Source of the DNA: Cantharellus purpuraceus
Taxonomy: Eukaryota > Basidiomycota > Agaricomycetes > Cantharellales > Hydnaceae
Reading direction: 5' to 3'
Assembly (NCBI GenBank): GCA_025174535.1
Contig: JALBUN010000045.1
Span: 3,224,001 to 3,288,000, forward strand
DNA: 64,000 bases
Shown here: positions 32,575-42,960 of the stretch, piece by piece
Layout: the number at the start of each line of letters is the position of its first letter
Position numbering within the stretch: the first letter of the stretch is position 1
Position numbers and translations under genes: made by a program
The notes under the pieces: model-generated
Database searches by the model: none
What the model saw: the letters and a program-made list of their open reading frames with translations, nothing else
Told to the model about the DNA's origin: nothing

Positions 32575-34409
32575 CTACTCATAATCCACCAATTCCTTGT
32601 CACTGCCAAACTTCGACAACCACAAAGTAATTCCGCCCTGCAATACATACACCTTGGGGGATGACTTGGAAACTTGATTGAGGTAGTCTGAACACCTGCG
32701 ATTCCCAATGTGCGATCTATCTTCAGTTCAGGAATCTACCACTAGCAGAAGCCTTTCTCACCAGCCGGCACACCTAGGCCCTCTCCCTTTGGAGCTGCTG
32801 CAATAAAATACCACCTCTTTCATATCCCTAAACCTTTCCTCAATTTGAACGAGGCTGTTATAAAACGCCTGGGCAGGGTATTGGAAGCTTCCTCTCACAT
32901 GACCGCCCTATCCTTGAATTCAGTTTCTGACAATGATGCAAAGAGTGTCAAAGATACAGACAACGTAATCGTTACCTCTGACATCAATCACAGCGTATTC
33001 GTCACGTCGAGAAGGATCGCGCAGGATGGATGATAGCTCATCAGCACTCATTAGTGCTGGAGAGGACGTTGGGGCGGGATACGCGTCCCACCAGCGGAGG
33101 AGAGGTTCCGAGATGGTCTTCGGGTCAACAGTGGCTGTAGAATTCTTGACCACGTATATCTGATAGGAGGCTGTTTGTGTCATAGCAGAGAATGAATGCA
33201 TATACACTTCTTCGAGAAGGTGAACTCCAAGAGTGTACGTACCTACCCAACTATTTGCGTCGAAATCTTTGAGAGGGCTCACTGGCGTTGTCTTGGAAAT
33301 AGATGTCCCACAGGAGCCACCCCCACAACAGCCACCGCTGCTCTGAGTGGCTTTGGTGTCAATCTTCGGCGTGCAGCATCCTGAAAATGTCGAATCATTG
33401 TTGGAGTAGACGTTGATATCGCCACTAGTCTCAATGAATACTATGTCTAGTAAGCGGCAAGTTGTTAGATACTATAATACTTGATGTGCAAGACAGACCT
33501 TGAAACCCGGCATTGATGAGAATTTTCTTGTACACCTCAGTCTCGATAGCGCCAGATATGCAACCGACGTATGCCTCAAGGTTGTTGCGTAAATCATCTG
33601 GGAGCGGCTTCTTGGCAATGATCTATGCATGGGCTTCCTAATCCAATCCAATCCTAATACGAAATCCACGCGAAGACTCACATCATCTATAACAATTCGA
33701 CCCCCGGGTTTCAGCACTCGATGGATTTCCTTTAACAGATTCTCCTTCCCAGAAAATGGTAAGAGATTGATAACACAGTTGGAGAGGATGCAGTCGATGG
33801 AGTCTGACGTGATGGGGAGCGGATCAGTGAGGGCCGCTTGGACAAAAGCAACTTGAGGAGGTTTGAGGCCTTTCTTCAGTGCGTTGCGGCGGGCCAGGGA
33901 TACCATATCCTATGAATGGAGATGGTGGTAAGGTCATAAAGCCAGATGAAAAAGCATCTCCTAGCACGAACAGACGACATATCCAAACCGACGACCTTTC
34001 CACCAGGTCCAGTCCTAGCGGCTGCCAACAGAACGTCAATACCGCCTCCAGATCCTAGATCCAGAACATTCTCTCCCTATATATTATACTTCAGCGACCG
34101 CCGCACTTGCGTTACGTGGTGACCGACCTCCTTAATACTGGCTGCGGCGATGGGGTTTCCACAGCTCAATCCCATGTGAGATTCAGCAGGGATGGACTGA
34201 AGCTGCTCGGTCGTATAACCAAAGGCATGTGCGACCCTATTAGCATCTGTCGTCAAAGAGTTGTTAGATAATGCCAACAGCAAGTAATGCTATGGCTACA
34301 GACAAGATGTGTCTGTGCCGGATTTGGCTATTGCACTGTAACTGTCGTGGACAGCTTGGGTGAGAGTATCATCAGAGAGTGGAACGTGAGAGTGAGTTAC
34401 GCTATCCAT
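32575..34409 (-). CDS. Arsenite methyltransferase fused to Cdc25/Acr2-type rhodanese (copy 1)
   Basis: Nine exons give 453 residues: 34304-34409, 34128-34246, 33972-34076, 33682-33909, 33499-33622, 33243-33446, 32962-33170, 32762-32907, 32575-32695. Residues 36-240 are an AS3MT/ArsM methyltransferase: [10 protein letters not shown] with Cys64, SAM motif VLDLGSGGG (79-87), LSNCVINL with Cys155, HRVLKPGG, and AYVGC with Cys207. These three cysteines match the catalytic triad of known arsenite methyltransferases. A Cys-rich linker follows (CC 251-252, CC 267-268, C273). Residues about 325-453 are a rhodanese/Cdc25-like domain with [17 protein letters not shown] and the loop [16 protein letters not shown], a CX5R site (Cys401, Arg407) like yeast arsenate reductase Acr2. 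The fusion would couple As(V) reduction to As(III) methylation; that coupling is inference. Exons 1-2 are joined so that a leader of 35 residues precedes the methyltransferase; ACR3 has a related leader. Confidence 0.93.
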
Positions 34410-34455
34410 CATGAATGGGTTGTTTCGGGTTGTGAATCCTTATAAGACATAAAAT

Positions 34456-34495
34456 GAATTTGACGACTTTGAAGGATGGGGGAAATTGACTGTTG
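34456..34495 (-). promoter_or_regulatory. Upstream motif shared by the arsenic genes (copy 1)
   Basis: GAATTTGACGACTTTGAAGG on the plus strand lies 47 bp upstream of the start codon of methyltransferase copy 1. Related sequence occurs at nearly the same distance before copy 2 and before ACR3. It may be a regulator site or a conserved 5' leader. Confidence 0.5.
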
Positions 34496-34506
34496 GAAGG
34501 ACAAAA

Positions 34507-35739
34507 TGGCATCTACCAAGATAGCATTATCGGACATCTGTTCACGTGCAGCAAAGGCGAGATACGAGTCGGAGCTGCAACGTGGCCATCTAATGTCGGA
34601 GAGAGAGCATGTGACCTCATTTCTCTCCTCCTGTCAGGTTGAGCTTAAAGTGAGGGACGAGCCAAGCTCAAACCCCACTGCCTGACTGGTGTCAGGGTAC
34701 GCTTGCGTAAGCGCCATCCTCTTGCTCCTACCACGCTAGGTGAGACCCCTTCCTTCGGAAGGACCAATTTCGGTGGGCACTACATATGTGTAATTGATAT
34801 GCACAGTCAACTTCAATCCGAATCTGACTGTGGCATCTCCTCGTCTGAATCGCCACCTGATCTTTTGATCATCCCATCATCAAGCTATCTGCTCAAGCTA
34901 ATACAATATTTTGTTAAACTGTTACCAACCCTCAGATCTCACGATTGATGGCACCTGGCTGTGCTAGCATGACGAAGGTTTTTGCTATGAAGTGACTCGC
35001 CCTCAATGTGGATGCGTATGGATCTGCAGTTCAATGGGATACAAAAATTTTCTTTCTGGAGCCTGCTGGAGTTTGCAACTTTATCCTTGAACTCCAGGTT
35101 TGCATATTGTGATAGTCTGTATATCTCTAAACTAATATTCATGACTTTATGAACTCCAGCTGTAGACTTAATGTATGGGAACCACCTTTTCCCTATCAAA
35201 TTCCATTTATGCAGCACCAATGTGCTATTCTTTGCTTTTCCATTCCTAAATATCAGCATATATTTGATGCTTGTACCTGGAATGGACTTATTCAAATATT
35301 CTCTATTTTTCCATATTTTTCCGGGAATATTCCATGCAGAACTCGGCCCAGAATTATTTATTTCTGCTGTGCTACAGTTGTGGACCCATAGGCACCCACA
35401 AACCTTCACACAGCCGGCTATCCACCTTTGGACCAGGCATTCGGCCTGAATCCAAGCTAAGATCTCTGATCAATAAATATTCTCTAACTTGACAACCACA
35501 GCCTCTCAGGGCACTATTTTCCATGCAGATCATCACATGACATGTGGCTATCCATGGCTGTCCAAACCAGTGCAGAAAACAGGGTGGACACCCTTCTTTT
35601 TGCCTGATCAGTGCCTAGTTCAGGGATCAAAGCAGCTGATGGGTGATCAAATCAGGTGATTGCCTTGGAATATTCTACCCCTTTCCATAACATTCTAGCT
35701 GTTTCCTTCTATTATTAGATAGAACTTTCCAGAACCATT
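34507..35739. other. Spacer between the duplicated blocks; retroelement-derived on its right side
   Basis: Bases 34547-34640 resemble 331-402. From about 35100 the sequence is AT-rich and 35270-35420 is similar, inverted, to 58310-58460, so it belongs to the same repeat family as the LTR to the right. No gene is seen. Confidence 0.4.
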
Positions 35740-36613
35740 ATTCAGCTCCTGATCAGTGTTAGTCCAGTGATCAGAACCTGTGATTGGCTTGGAATATTCT
35801 ACCCCTTTCTTCCACCTTCCACAACCTTCCAGTAGCTTCCATCTATTAATAGGTAGAATATTCCAGAAGCATTAGTCAGCCCCTGTAAATACAATATATA
35901 AGGAGGCCATTCTGCCTCTGAAATAGGAACATATCCATCATATTCTACCCATCTTCTACCCATCTTCTGCACACCAGTGTGACTAGAGTGACATACAGTG
36001 TCATCCTCTATCTCAGTAACTGTTGATTACCAGTTCAAGGATCTTTTACAGTTGTGTAACTGTACTTGATTGCACTCGAAGTAGTGATATTCCTGCTTTG
36101 GGCGTGAGTGTAGTATCTGCCTCACGTGACTACAAATCTACAGGGTGAGATTGTCTGTTGATAGTCCTGCCATTAGTGCTCTTGTTTAAGTAAGTAGTGT
36201 GTACTGCCTTTGCAGAGCATTAGAAGCTTGAACTCATGTGAAGCAGTTGCTAGACTACTTCACACATTGCTGTTACCCGCTTCTGAGTGCCACTGGTTGG
36301 ACGGTTGGATTCATCCACCTACTTCCTTTAGCCTCTAAGTGCATTCCCCTCTTTTTGGAATATCTGGACCCCTAAGTGTCTGTGAACTCTAGACTCTGGA
36401 AGTCTTATTCATTTCTTGCTGCTAAGAAACGTATTACCTTTCTGCGTATAGTCTGCATTGACCAATACAAAGGATTGTAACCAAAGTACAAACATTAAAT
36501 TGTTTCTGGAGTTGTGCTGCAGCAGGGTTTGATATTCTTCTCAGCTGTTCATTCACGGAATTGTGGTGATTTAGAGTTTGCCCTAACACTATAATTTTGC
36601 GGGTTCCAAAACA
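35740..36613 (+). mobile_element. LTR of retroelement family 1 (reads left to right)
   Basis: The stretch matches, in inverted orientation, the copies at 57100, 58556-60137 and 63507. Its right end GGTTCCAAAACA is the shared LTR terminus (…CA). A TATA-like ACAATATATAAGG near 35889 is in the plus direction. The left end of the LTR is unclear and may lie hundreds of bases further left. To its right, 36614-36672 is a piece of the inverted-repeat element also found at 56500. Confidence 0.7.
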
Positions 36614-37057
36614 ACTCCGACCCAACCTCCAATCCAAACTCTGACCCCCAATCGGACCTAGTGCATAACACAGTCAAACTTAGTAACACTTCAAAGCCTG
36701 AACCTATATTCTTATGTAGCGTCTGCCTATGCCGTGTAAGCTGTGGACGCATGCGTCATGATTATTAGAGTGAATTCCAATAACATGCCATTGCACTACT
36801 CTTCATGAGGTTGGCTGACCGTTTTATTCTTCTTCCGTGGCGTGGGAACCAGTTTCAACTAAGATCAAAAGAGGAGCTTGCAGTGTGTCTTGTGCTGACA
36901 TGTTCCTCAGGATCCTACTACAATGGAAATGGGATATATGTTTTTGAGACCGCAATGCTCACGTGTGACAACACTTCGGTCCAGAATTGTAACAGTCCCC
37001 GGTCTCGGAATCACGATACGCACCACCCAGACATTTCGACCCTCTGTAGCCAAGAAG

Positions 37058-37351
37058 GTATAGAAAGGTTATGCAGCGGAAGCTATAGTAAACAACTCAG
37101 TCTTGTGAAACAGAAAGACTGTATTCCAACAAACCTATAGTAAACAACTACAAGGATTGTCAGCTACTGAAGAAATAGAACATAGGGATATTTACCTCAG
37201 TCTTGTGAAACAGAAAGACTGAGGTACTAAACTACATAGTAAGTATTAAATAAACCAACAGAACTGCCCCTATCGACGACTCCGGTCAAAATCCGTAGTC
37301 ACACTTGTGGACCGTAGTGGATCCCATTAGGGACGCCTCGTTCTGTCCAAC
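37058..37351. mobile_element. 294-bp MITE-like insertion with 5-bp target duplication
   Basis: Compared with copy 1, 294 bp are inserted here and flanked by AGAAG (37053-37057 and 37352-37356). Inside are two small hairpins sharing the stem CAGTCTT/AAGACTG with the loop GTGAAACAGA (37098-37121 and 37194-37225, the second with 11-bp arms). No ORF. A non-autonomous transposon is likely, since the empty site exists 5 kb away. Confidence 0.75.
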
Positions 37352-37525
37352 AGAAGGAACTGTAGAGTAAAGGTCGCCATGACTCAGGAACATGCATCCT
37401 GCTAGACACATATAGGCCCTGCTGAAAGATAGGGCCGCTGAGAGTATTGCAAATGCAGGAGAACCTAACCGGGGACTCCGATCCCGTGTGCTGAAGAGGC
37501 GTACGCTCTTTAGGTCTGTGCTAGA

Positions 37526-37756
37526 CGCGACGTGTCAACAAGGCGAGTACACTGGTAGAGGAACTGTGTTTAATTTCTTGTTCAAATGCTGTACATGGGT
37601 CCCGTACCAGGCGAGAACTCCGTTGTAGTCGAGTTGCATATTCTCGATCCTGTCGTACTTCTTCAGACCCTTTATATACGTAACAATACCAGCCGACGAA
37701 GTAAAATTCATATGGCCATTTCAGTTTTCAATGTTGTCCAAATAGGCATCATTTGA
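37526..37756. other. 231-bp insertion in copy 2
   Basis: Absent from copy 1 at the equivalent point (around 32385). No clear target duplication. The minus strand has an open stretch of about 60 codons ending in VYSPC that I cannot assign. It may be a captured exon or a deletion from copy 1. Confidence 0.5.
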
Positions 37757-37952
37757 AACGGTTATCGGTTATGACTTAGATGCCTGCTTTCGAGACTGTA
37801 TCTTGGGTACCAACAATTGCTCGATGCCATCCATGTGAGAGGGAAATGGGGGTGACAGTGACAGAGCACCGGTATAGATTGCGAGTAATGAAAATTGTCA
37901 CGTAAACATGTTCAGCATAGGGTTATCGGGCTCGCCGAAGAAGCACCCCGAA

Positions 37953-39789
37953 CTACTCATAATCCACCAATTCCTTGTCATTGCCAAACTTCGACAACCA
38001 CAAAGTAATTCCGCCCTGCAATACATACACCTTGGGGGATGACTTGGAAACTTGATTGAGGTAGTCTGAACACCTGCGATTCCCAATGTGCGATCTATCT
38101 TCAGTTCAGGAATCTACCACTAGCAGAAGCCTTTCTCACCAGCCGGCACACCTAGGCCCTCTCCCTTTGGAGCTGCTGCAATAAAATACCACCTCTTTCA
38201 TATCCCTAAACCTTTCCGCAAATTGGACGAGGCTGTTATAAAACGTCTGGGCAGGGTATTGGAAACTTCCTCTCACATGACCGCCCTATCCTTGAATTCA
38301 GTTTCTGACAATGATGCAAAGAGTGTCAAAGATACAGACAACATAATCGTTACCTCTAACATCAATCACAACGTATTCGCCACGTCGAGAAGGATCGCGC
38401 AGGATGGATGATAGCTCATCAGCACTCATCAGTGCTGGAGAGGACGTCGGGGCGGGATACGCGTCCCACCAGCGGAGGAGAGGTTCCGAGATGGTCTTCG
38501 GGTCAACAGTGGCTGTAGAATTCTTGACCACATATATCTGATAGGAGGCTGTTTGTGTCATAACAGGGAATGAATGCATATACACTTCTTCGAGAAGGTG
38601 AACTCCAAGAGTGTACGTACCTACCCAACTATTTGCGTCGAAATCTTTGAGAGGGCTCACTGGCGTTGTCTTGGAAATAGATGTCCCACAGGAACCACCC
38701 CCACAGCAGCCACCGCTGCTCTGAGTGGCTTTGGTGTCAATCTTCGGCGTGCAGCATCCTGAAAATGTCGAATCATTGTTGGAGTAGACGTTGATATCGC
38801 CACTAGTCTCAATGAATACTATGTCTAGTAAGCGGCAAGTTGTTAGATACTATAATACTTGATGTGCAAGACAGACCTTGAAACCCGGCATTGATGAGAA
38901 TTTTCTTGTACACCTCAGTCTCGATAGCGCCAGATATGCAACCGACGTATGCCTCAAGGTTGTTGCGTAAATCATCTGGGAGCGGCTTCTTGGCAATGAT
39001 CTATGCATGGGCTTCCTAATCCAATCCAATCCTAATACGAAATCCACGCGAAGACTCACATCATCTATAACAATTCGACCCCCGGGTTTCAGCACTCGAT
39101 GGATTTCCTTTAACAGATTCTCCTTCCCAGAAAATGGTAAGAGATTGATAACACAGTTGGAGAGGATGCAGTCGATGGAGTCTGACGTGATGGGGAGCGG
39201 ATCAGTGAGGGCCGCTTGGACAAAAGCAACTTGAGGAGGTTTGAGGCCTTTCTTCAGTGCGTTGCGGCGGGCCAGGGATACCATATCCTATGAATGGAGA
39301 TGGTGGTAAGGTCATAAAGCCAGATGAAAAAGCATCTCCTAGCACGAACAGACGACATATCCAAACCGACGACCTTTCCACCAGGTCCAGTCCTAGCGGC
39401 TGCCAACAGAACGTCAATACCGCCTCCAGATCCTAGATCCAGAACATTCTCTCCCTATATATTATACTTCAGCGACCGCCGCACTTGCGTTACGTGGTGA
39501 CCGACCTCCTTAATACTGGCTGCGGAGATAGGGTTTCCACAGCTCAATCCCATGTGAGATTCAGCAGGGATGGACCGAAGCTGCTCGGTCGTATAACCAA
39601 AGGCATGTGCGACCCTATTAGCATCTGTCGTCAAAGAATTTGTTAAATAATGCCAGCAGCAAGTAAATGCTATGGCTACAGACAAGATGTGTCTGTGCCG
39701 GATTTGGCTATTGCGCTGTAACTGTCGTGGACAGCTTGGATGAGAGTACCATCAGAGAGTGGAACGTGAGAGTGAGTTAAGCTATCCAT
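37953..39789 (-). CDS. Arsenite methyltransferase fused to Cdc25/Acr2-type rhodanese (copy 2)
   Basis: Same nine-exon structure as copy 1: 39684-39789, 39506-39624, 39350-39454, 39060-39287, 38877-39000, 38621-38824, 38340-38548, 38140-38285, 37953-38073, again 453 residues with an open frame. The methyltransferase cysteines, SAM motif, Cys-rich linker and CX5R site are all kept. The few protein changes (for example Val4 to Leu, Gln52 to Arg, Ala69 to Ser, and two in the rhodanese part) avoid the catalytic residues, so both copies look functional. It is divergent from the bZIP gene at 40226, sharing a 436-bp promoter. This copy sits nearer to the regulator and ACR3 and may be the original; that order is inferred. 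Confidence 0.93.
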
Positions 39790-40225
39790 GAGTTGTTTCG
39801 GGAAGTTTGTGAATCCTAGGTTTATAAGCCATAAACTGAATTTGACGACTTTGAAAGATGGGGTCGAAATTGGCGACTTTGAAGGATGGGGTCAAAATTG
39901 ACTGTTGGAAGGACAAGCAACATATTATTATCGAGACCGGAGCCGATATACCAACAGTAAGAGTGTATCACTCGCCGATCACATATGGTGTCAGCATCTA
40001 CACAAAAAAAATCATCATCAGTCATCCACACGCTCCAGACTTCTTCAATGTTCCGCAACCCACGGGCGTGGCAGACCCTAATTACTTGTGTGAGCGGAGT
40101 TTCAATGTTATTTTGAATTTGATTTTCACAGTCAAATTCGCGGGACGCAAAGGAAGATAGGTCACAGATCCTTGCGACAGCTGCACACTTTTCGAGTTCC
40201 ATTGCACACACATTCGCGCACAGGA
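39790..40225. promoter_or_regulatory. Divergent promoter of methyltransferase copy 2 and the bZIP gene
   Basis: Contains at 39838-39900 a tandemly doubled 28-bp unit around CGACTTTGAARGATGGGGTC (period 28 bp), of which copy 1 has only one unit. A TATA-like TTATAAACC (minus strand) lies at about 39823-39831. Doubling of a site next to the regulator gene may affect response strength; this is inference. Confidence 0.6.
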
Positions 40226-40935
40226 ATGACCAGGGGCCGCGGCAAGGATCACACCATCCCCCTCTCTCGGGCTCTCATTCAGCAGCGAGACTATAGAACA
40301 CGTAAGGCCAAGTACGTATCAGATTTAGAAGAAAGATGTCGTCAGGCAGAGGTGGAAAATGCCAAATTGCGCAAAGAACTCGGCACTGCTAAAGGGGATT
40401 TACCCCTTCGACCTGCAGCGTTTAGTTTTGAAACAGTGCGTCTCACTGCCATTCAACCCGCCCAACCATCTAACAGACCTATTTCTACATTGAGGCACAA
40501 GCTGCTACGGAACTCATGCAGCACCTTAGTGCTGCATCTGCGTCACTGGCTCGTTTCCAACAACTAGCATACACCGATAATCAATCGCCTTCTCCTGTGC
40601 CAACCCAGAGCCGCTCGAGCGTATTTCCCACTCCCGCCTCTTCGTCTCCATTTTTACCGCCTACAACACATTCATTTCATCCACCTTATAGTGGAGTGAA
40701 CCCCCAAATCGCAAATTTCCCCAACTTGGTTGATACGCCCAATAATACCCACCCCTCGCATCAACCCCTAAGTATGGACACTGGCTCAGATAAAGAGGAA
40801 TGTTGTGGGGGGTTCATTGATTGTCACTTTGTAGAGGAGTCTCCTGATGAAGATAGGGAGGACATCATCTCTAACCCCCTGATTAATAATTCCAACATGC
40901 GATCTACCTCAGACAGGGCCACCCCAGCTATGTAA
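40226..40935 (+). CDS. bZIP transcription factor, Yap-like, candidate arsenic regulator
   Basis: Two exons (40226-40435, 40495-40935) with a 59-bp intron give 216 residues. The N-terminus MTRGRGKDHTIPLSRALIQQ leads into a basic region (RDYRTRKAKYVSDLEER) and a short zipper (EVENAKLRKEL), the layout of fungal bZIP factors in which the basic domain is at the very start. The rest is Ser/Pro/Thr-rich, with a Cys cluster near the end (EECCGGFIDCHF; Cys173, Cys174, Cys180) in an acidic context. Yeast Yap8/Acr1 senses arsenite directly through cysteines, so the cluster is a candidate As(III) sensor here. The gene lies between the methyltransferase and ACR3 and shares a promoter with the former. A role as regulator of the island is inferred from position and fold. 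Confidence 0.85.
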
Positions 40936-41240
40936 GGTGGAATATCCCGGTCTCTTCTTGATTTACCCGGAATCACCGTTGCATGCGTACATCTTACTCA
41001 GTTTCCTTTTCGAATCGCTAATAATCTAGTGTCTTGAATATTTAACCAGAGATACTGCAACCATAGTGCAGCGAGCACTCTTATCTACGCAATGTATCAT
41101 TCCCTCTTCATTATGCATGTGTAATCCATACTTGTGATTTGTCGTGGCCATCCATCGTTGCGCACATAAAAGTATGAGATTACCCCTAACTCGTGATTGG
41201 AAGTTGTCTGAAGGCACTTGATCCAAGAAGAACCCAGCAT
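40936..41240. other. Convergent 3' flanks of the bZIP and ACR3 genes
   Basis: The two genes converge here. No coding signal. Confidence 0.5.
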
Positions 41241-42825
41241 CTATGCCACGTTGGAAATGCTCTCTACTTGGTCATCCTCTATTTTTTCCCAGTTCAAGCT
41301 TTTCCCAAACCATAATGCCACCCATGTCAGTGCGAGGAGAACTGGTACTTCGACGAGAGGGCCAATTGTCGCCGCAAGCGCTTGGTCTGAATTTATGCCG
41401 TAGACCGCAATAGCAACCGCAATAGCAAGCTCCTAGATGAGATGAAATATACATTGTCAACTGGAGCACTTGGATGCTGCTATGTACTGTCTGTCTCACA
41501 AAATTGTTGCTTCCCGCTGTAAAAGCTTGAACGACGGCCATATCGTATCCGAAATGTCGATCGTCCTTGCGGGAATGGAATTCCCTTTTCGTCAGATAAT
41601 ACACCAGGGCAAAGGCAGAAGTCCACATGGTAACAAAGTATAGGATCATGGGAACGAAGACGCGAAATACCGACCCGATGTTGTGAACAATGTGATGGCC
41701 TTGGTTTGCAAACATGACGATGATGGTGTAGAGCAACCCTACGAGGGCGAGGGGCGAGAAGAAGGGGAGGAATTTCTTATCGAGGTAGGTCTTGCTGGTG
41801 AAATACCAAACGGTGTAGCGCGTGGCAATTCCGGCAACGAGGGGAATTCCCAGGTACTGCCAGCAGGATAAATACGGGAAAATGTGAAGGCAGAAGGTGT
41901 TGCGTACAATCAGGACAGAGATAGCCACACTGCTGTATGAGACGTGTATGGATAGCTGACTCCTTCCTCCGCTAATGATGTTGATGAACAAGAGCGCATA
42001 AGGAGAGTACAGAATAATCTGCAGGACCGAATTGACCACCACCAAGATGGCGCAGTAATCTGAATCCCCTTTGGCGAGTTGATTCCAGATCATGACCATG
42101 GCAATGCATCGCGCAAGTCCAACCATAATGACGCCTGTGCGATAGGTTGGTAGGTCAGGAAGAGTCATCCATGCCAACCCGAGCATAACCAATGGCCCAA
42201 CTATCCAGTTAAGAAGCATGGACAATCCGAGTTGCACCCATATCCGTGAAGATAAGAATATTTTTGGGAAAGCCTCGTATTGTACCTTGGTGAGTACAGG
42301 CCACATCATAATGATGAGGCCAATGGCAATAGCTTGAGGGCAGAAGAAATGAGCTAGCGCCCCATCGACATACTTTTTAAGTTGACTCACGGACAGAGAC
42401 GCTGTCAAAGCGGGCTGTATTGAACGCTTGTTGGACCCCGGGTACGAATTCGCCAATTGTCACGCCAATGACCATAGCGAGAAGGATGGCGGGCGTCAGC
42501 AAACGATCGAGGATGCCTAGTTTTTGAAAGAGCGCTGGATGTTCGATATTCAGTACTTGTGCAATGAGCAAGGACATCATGCATCACCCTTGGGAAGAGC
42601 AGCCAAGTCCGTCTGTAGTGCTCCGTGTGCATGTGCACTAGGGGGCACAACATTCGGCTCTTCGTTCTTTTCGAGTATGGTGTGGTCCGGTACTATTTTC
42701 TCGCTGTGGTGAGATGCGTTCGCGCCAGATTGTGCCAAGGTATTGTAATTGTCGTGGACAGCCTGAGCATGGATGCAAGTGTCATTGGAGGGCAGCTGAG
42801 CTTGAGAACGAGTTGAGCTATCCAT
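41241..42825 (-). CDS. ACR3: Arsenite efflux transporter ACR3 with methyltransferase-like leader
   Basis: Five exons (42588-42825, 42391-42516, 41908-42332, 41500-41856, 41241-41432) give 445 residues. From residue 80 on it is a typical ACR3 (BART superfamily) carrier: [32 protein letters not shown], the signature [19 protein letters not shown] with the conserved Cys of TM4, [17 protein letters not shown], and near the end [12 protein letters not shown] with [18 protein letters not shown]. About ten membrane helices. It exports As(III) (and possibly Sb(III)) at the plasma membrane. The intron at 41857-41907 is 51 bp without a stop, so an unspliced reading stays in frame. The first ~38 residues (MDSSTRSQ…[18 protein letters not shown]) resemble the leader of the methyltransferase (MDSVTHSH…[18 protein letters not shown]), suggesting exon capture. 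Confidence 0.94.
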
Positions 42826-42960
42826 TGGTCGTTTCGGCAAGTTTTGTGAACCCGGACGAGCCTTAAAAGTCATTTTCAAGTGAATTTGACGAATTTGAGG
42901 GATTTGAATTTGAGGGATCCCATCGAATTTGACAACCGAATCGCCCCACTTTCCAGTCAT
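42826..42960 (-). promoter_or_regulatory. ACR3 promoter related to the methyltransferase promoter
   Basis: Upstream of the start, CGTTTCGGCAAGTTTTGTGAA and, at 42882-42919, TGAATTTGACGAATTTGAGG match the sequence in the same order upstream of methyltransferase copy 2 (TGTTTCGGGAAGTTTGTGAA and GAATTTGACGACTTTGAAAG). Distance of the motif from the start is 57 bp here against 47-49 bp there. Confidence 0.7.

Larger units (their letters stand above)
31900..34506. repeat. Segmental duplication, copy 1 (arsenic gene block)
   Basis: The block is repeated in the same orientation at about 36783-39917. Over the gene itself the offset is constant at 5378 bp except for 2 bp in intron 1, and the two copies are nearly identical even in introns, so the duplication is recent. 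Toward the left end identity falls and copy 2 carries two insertions. Confidence 0.93.
36783..39917. repeat. Segmental duplication, copy 2 (arsenic gene block)
   Basis: Direct copy of 31900-34506 with two insertions, at 37058-37351 and about 37526-37756, which the first copy lacks. The right end of shared sequence is TGTTGGAAGGACAA. Confidence 0.93.
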
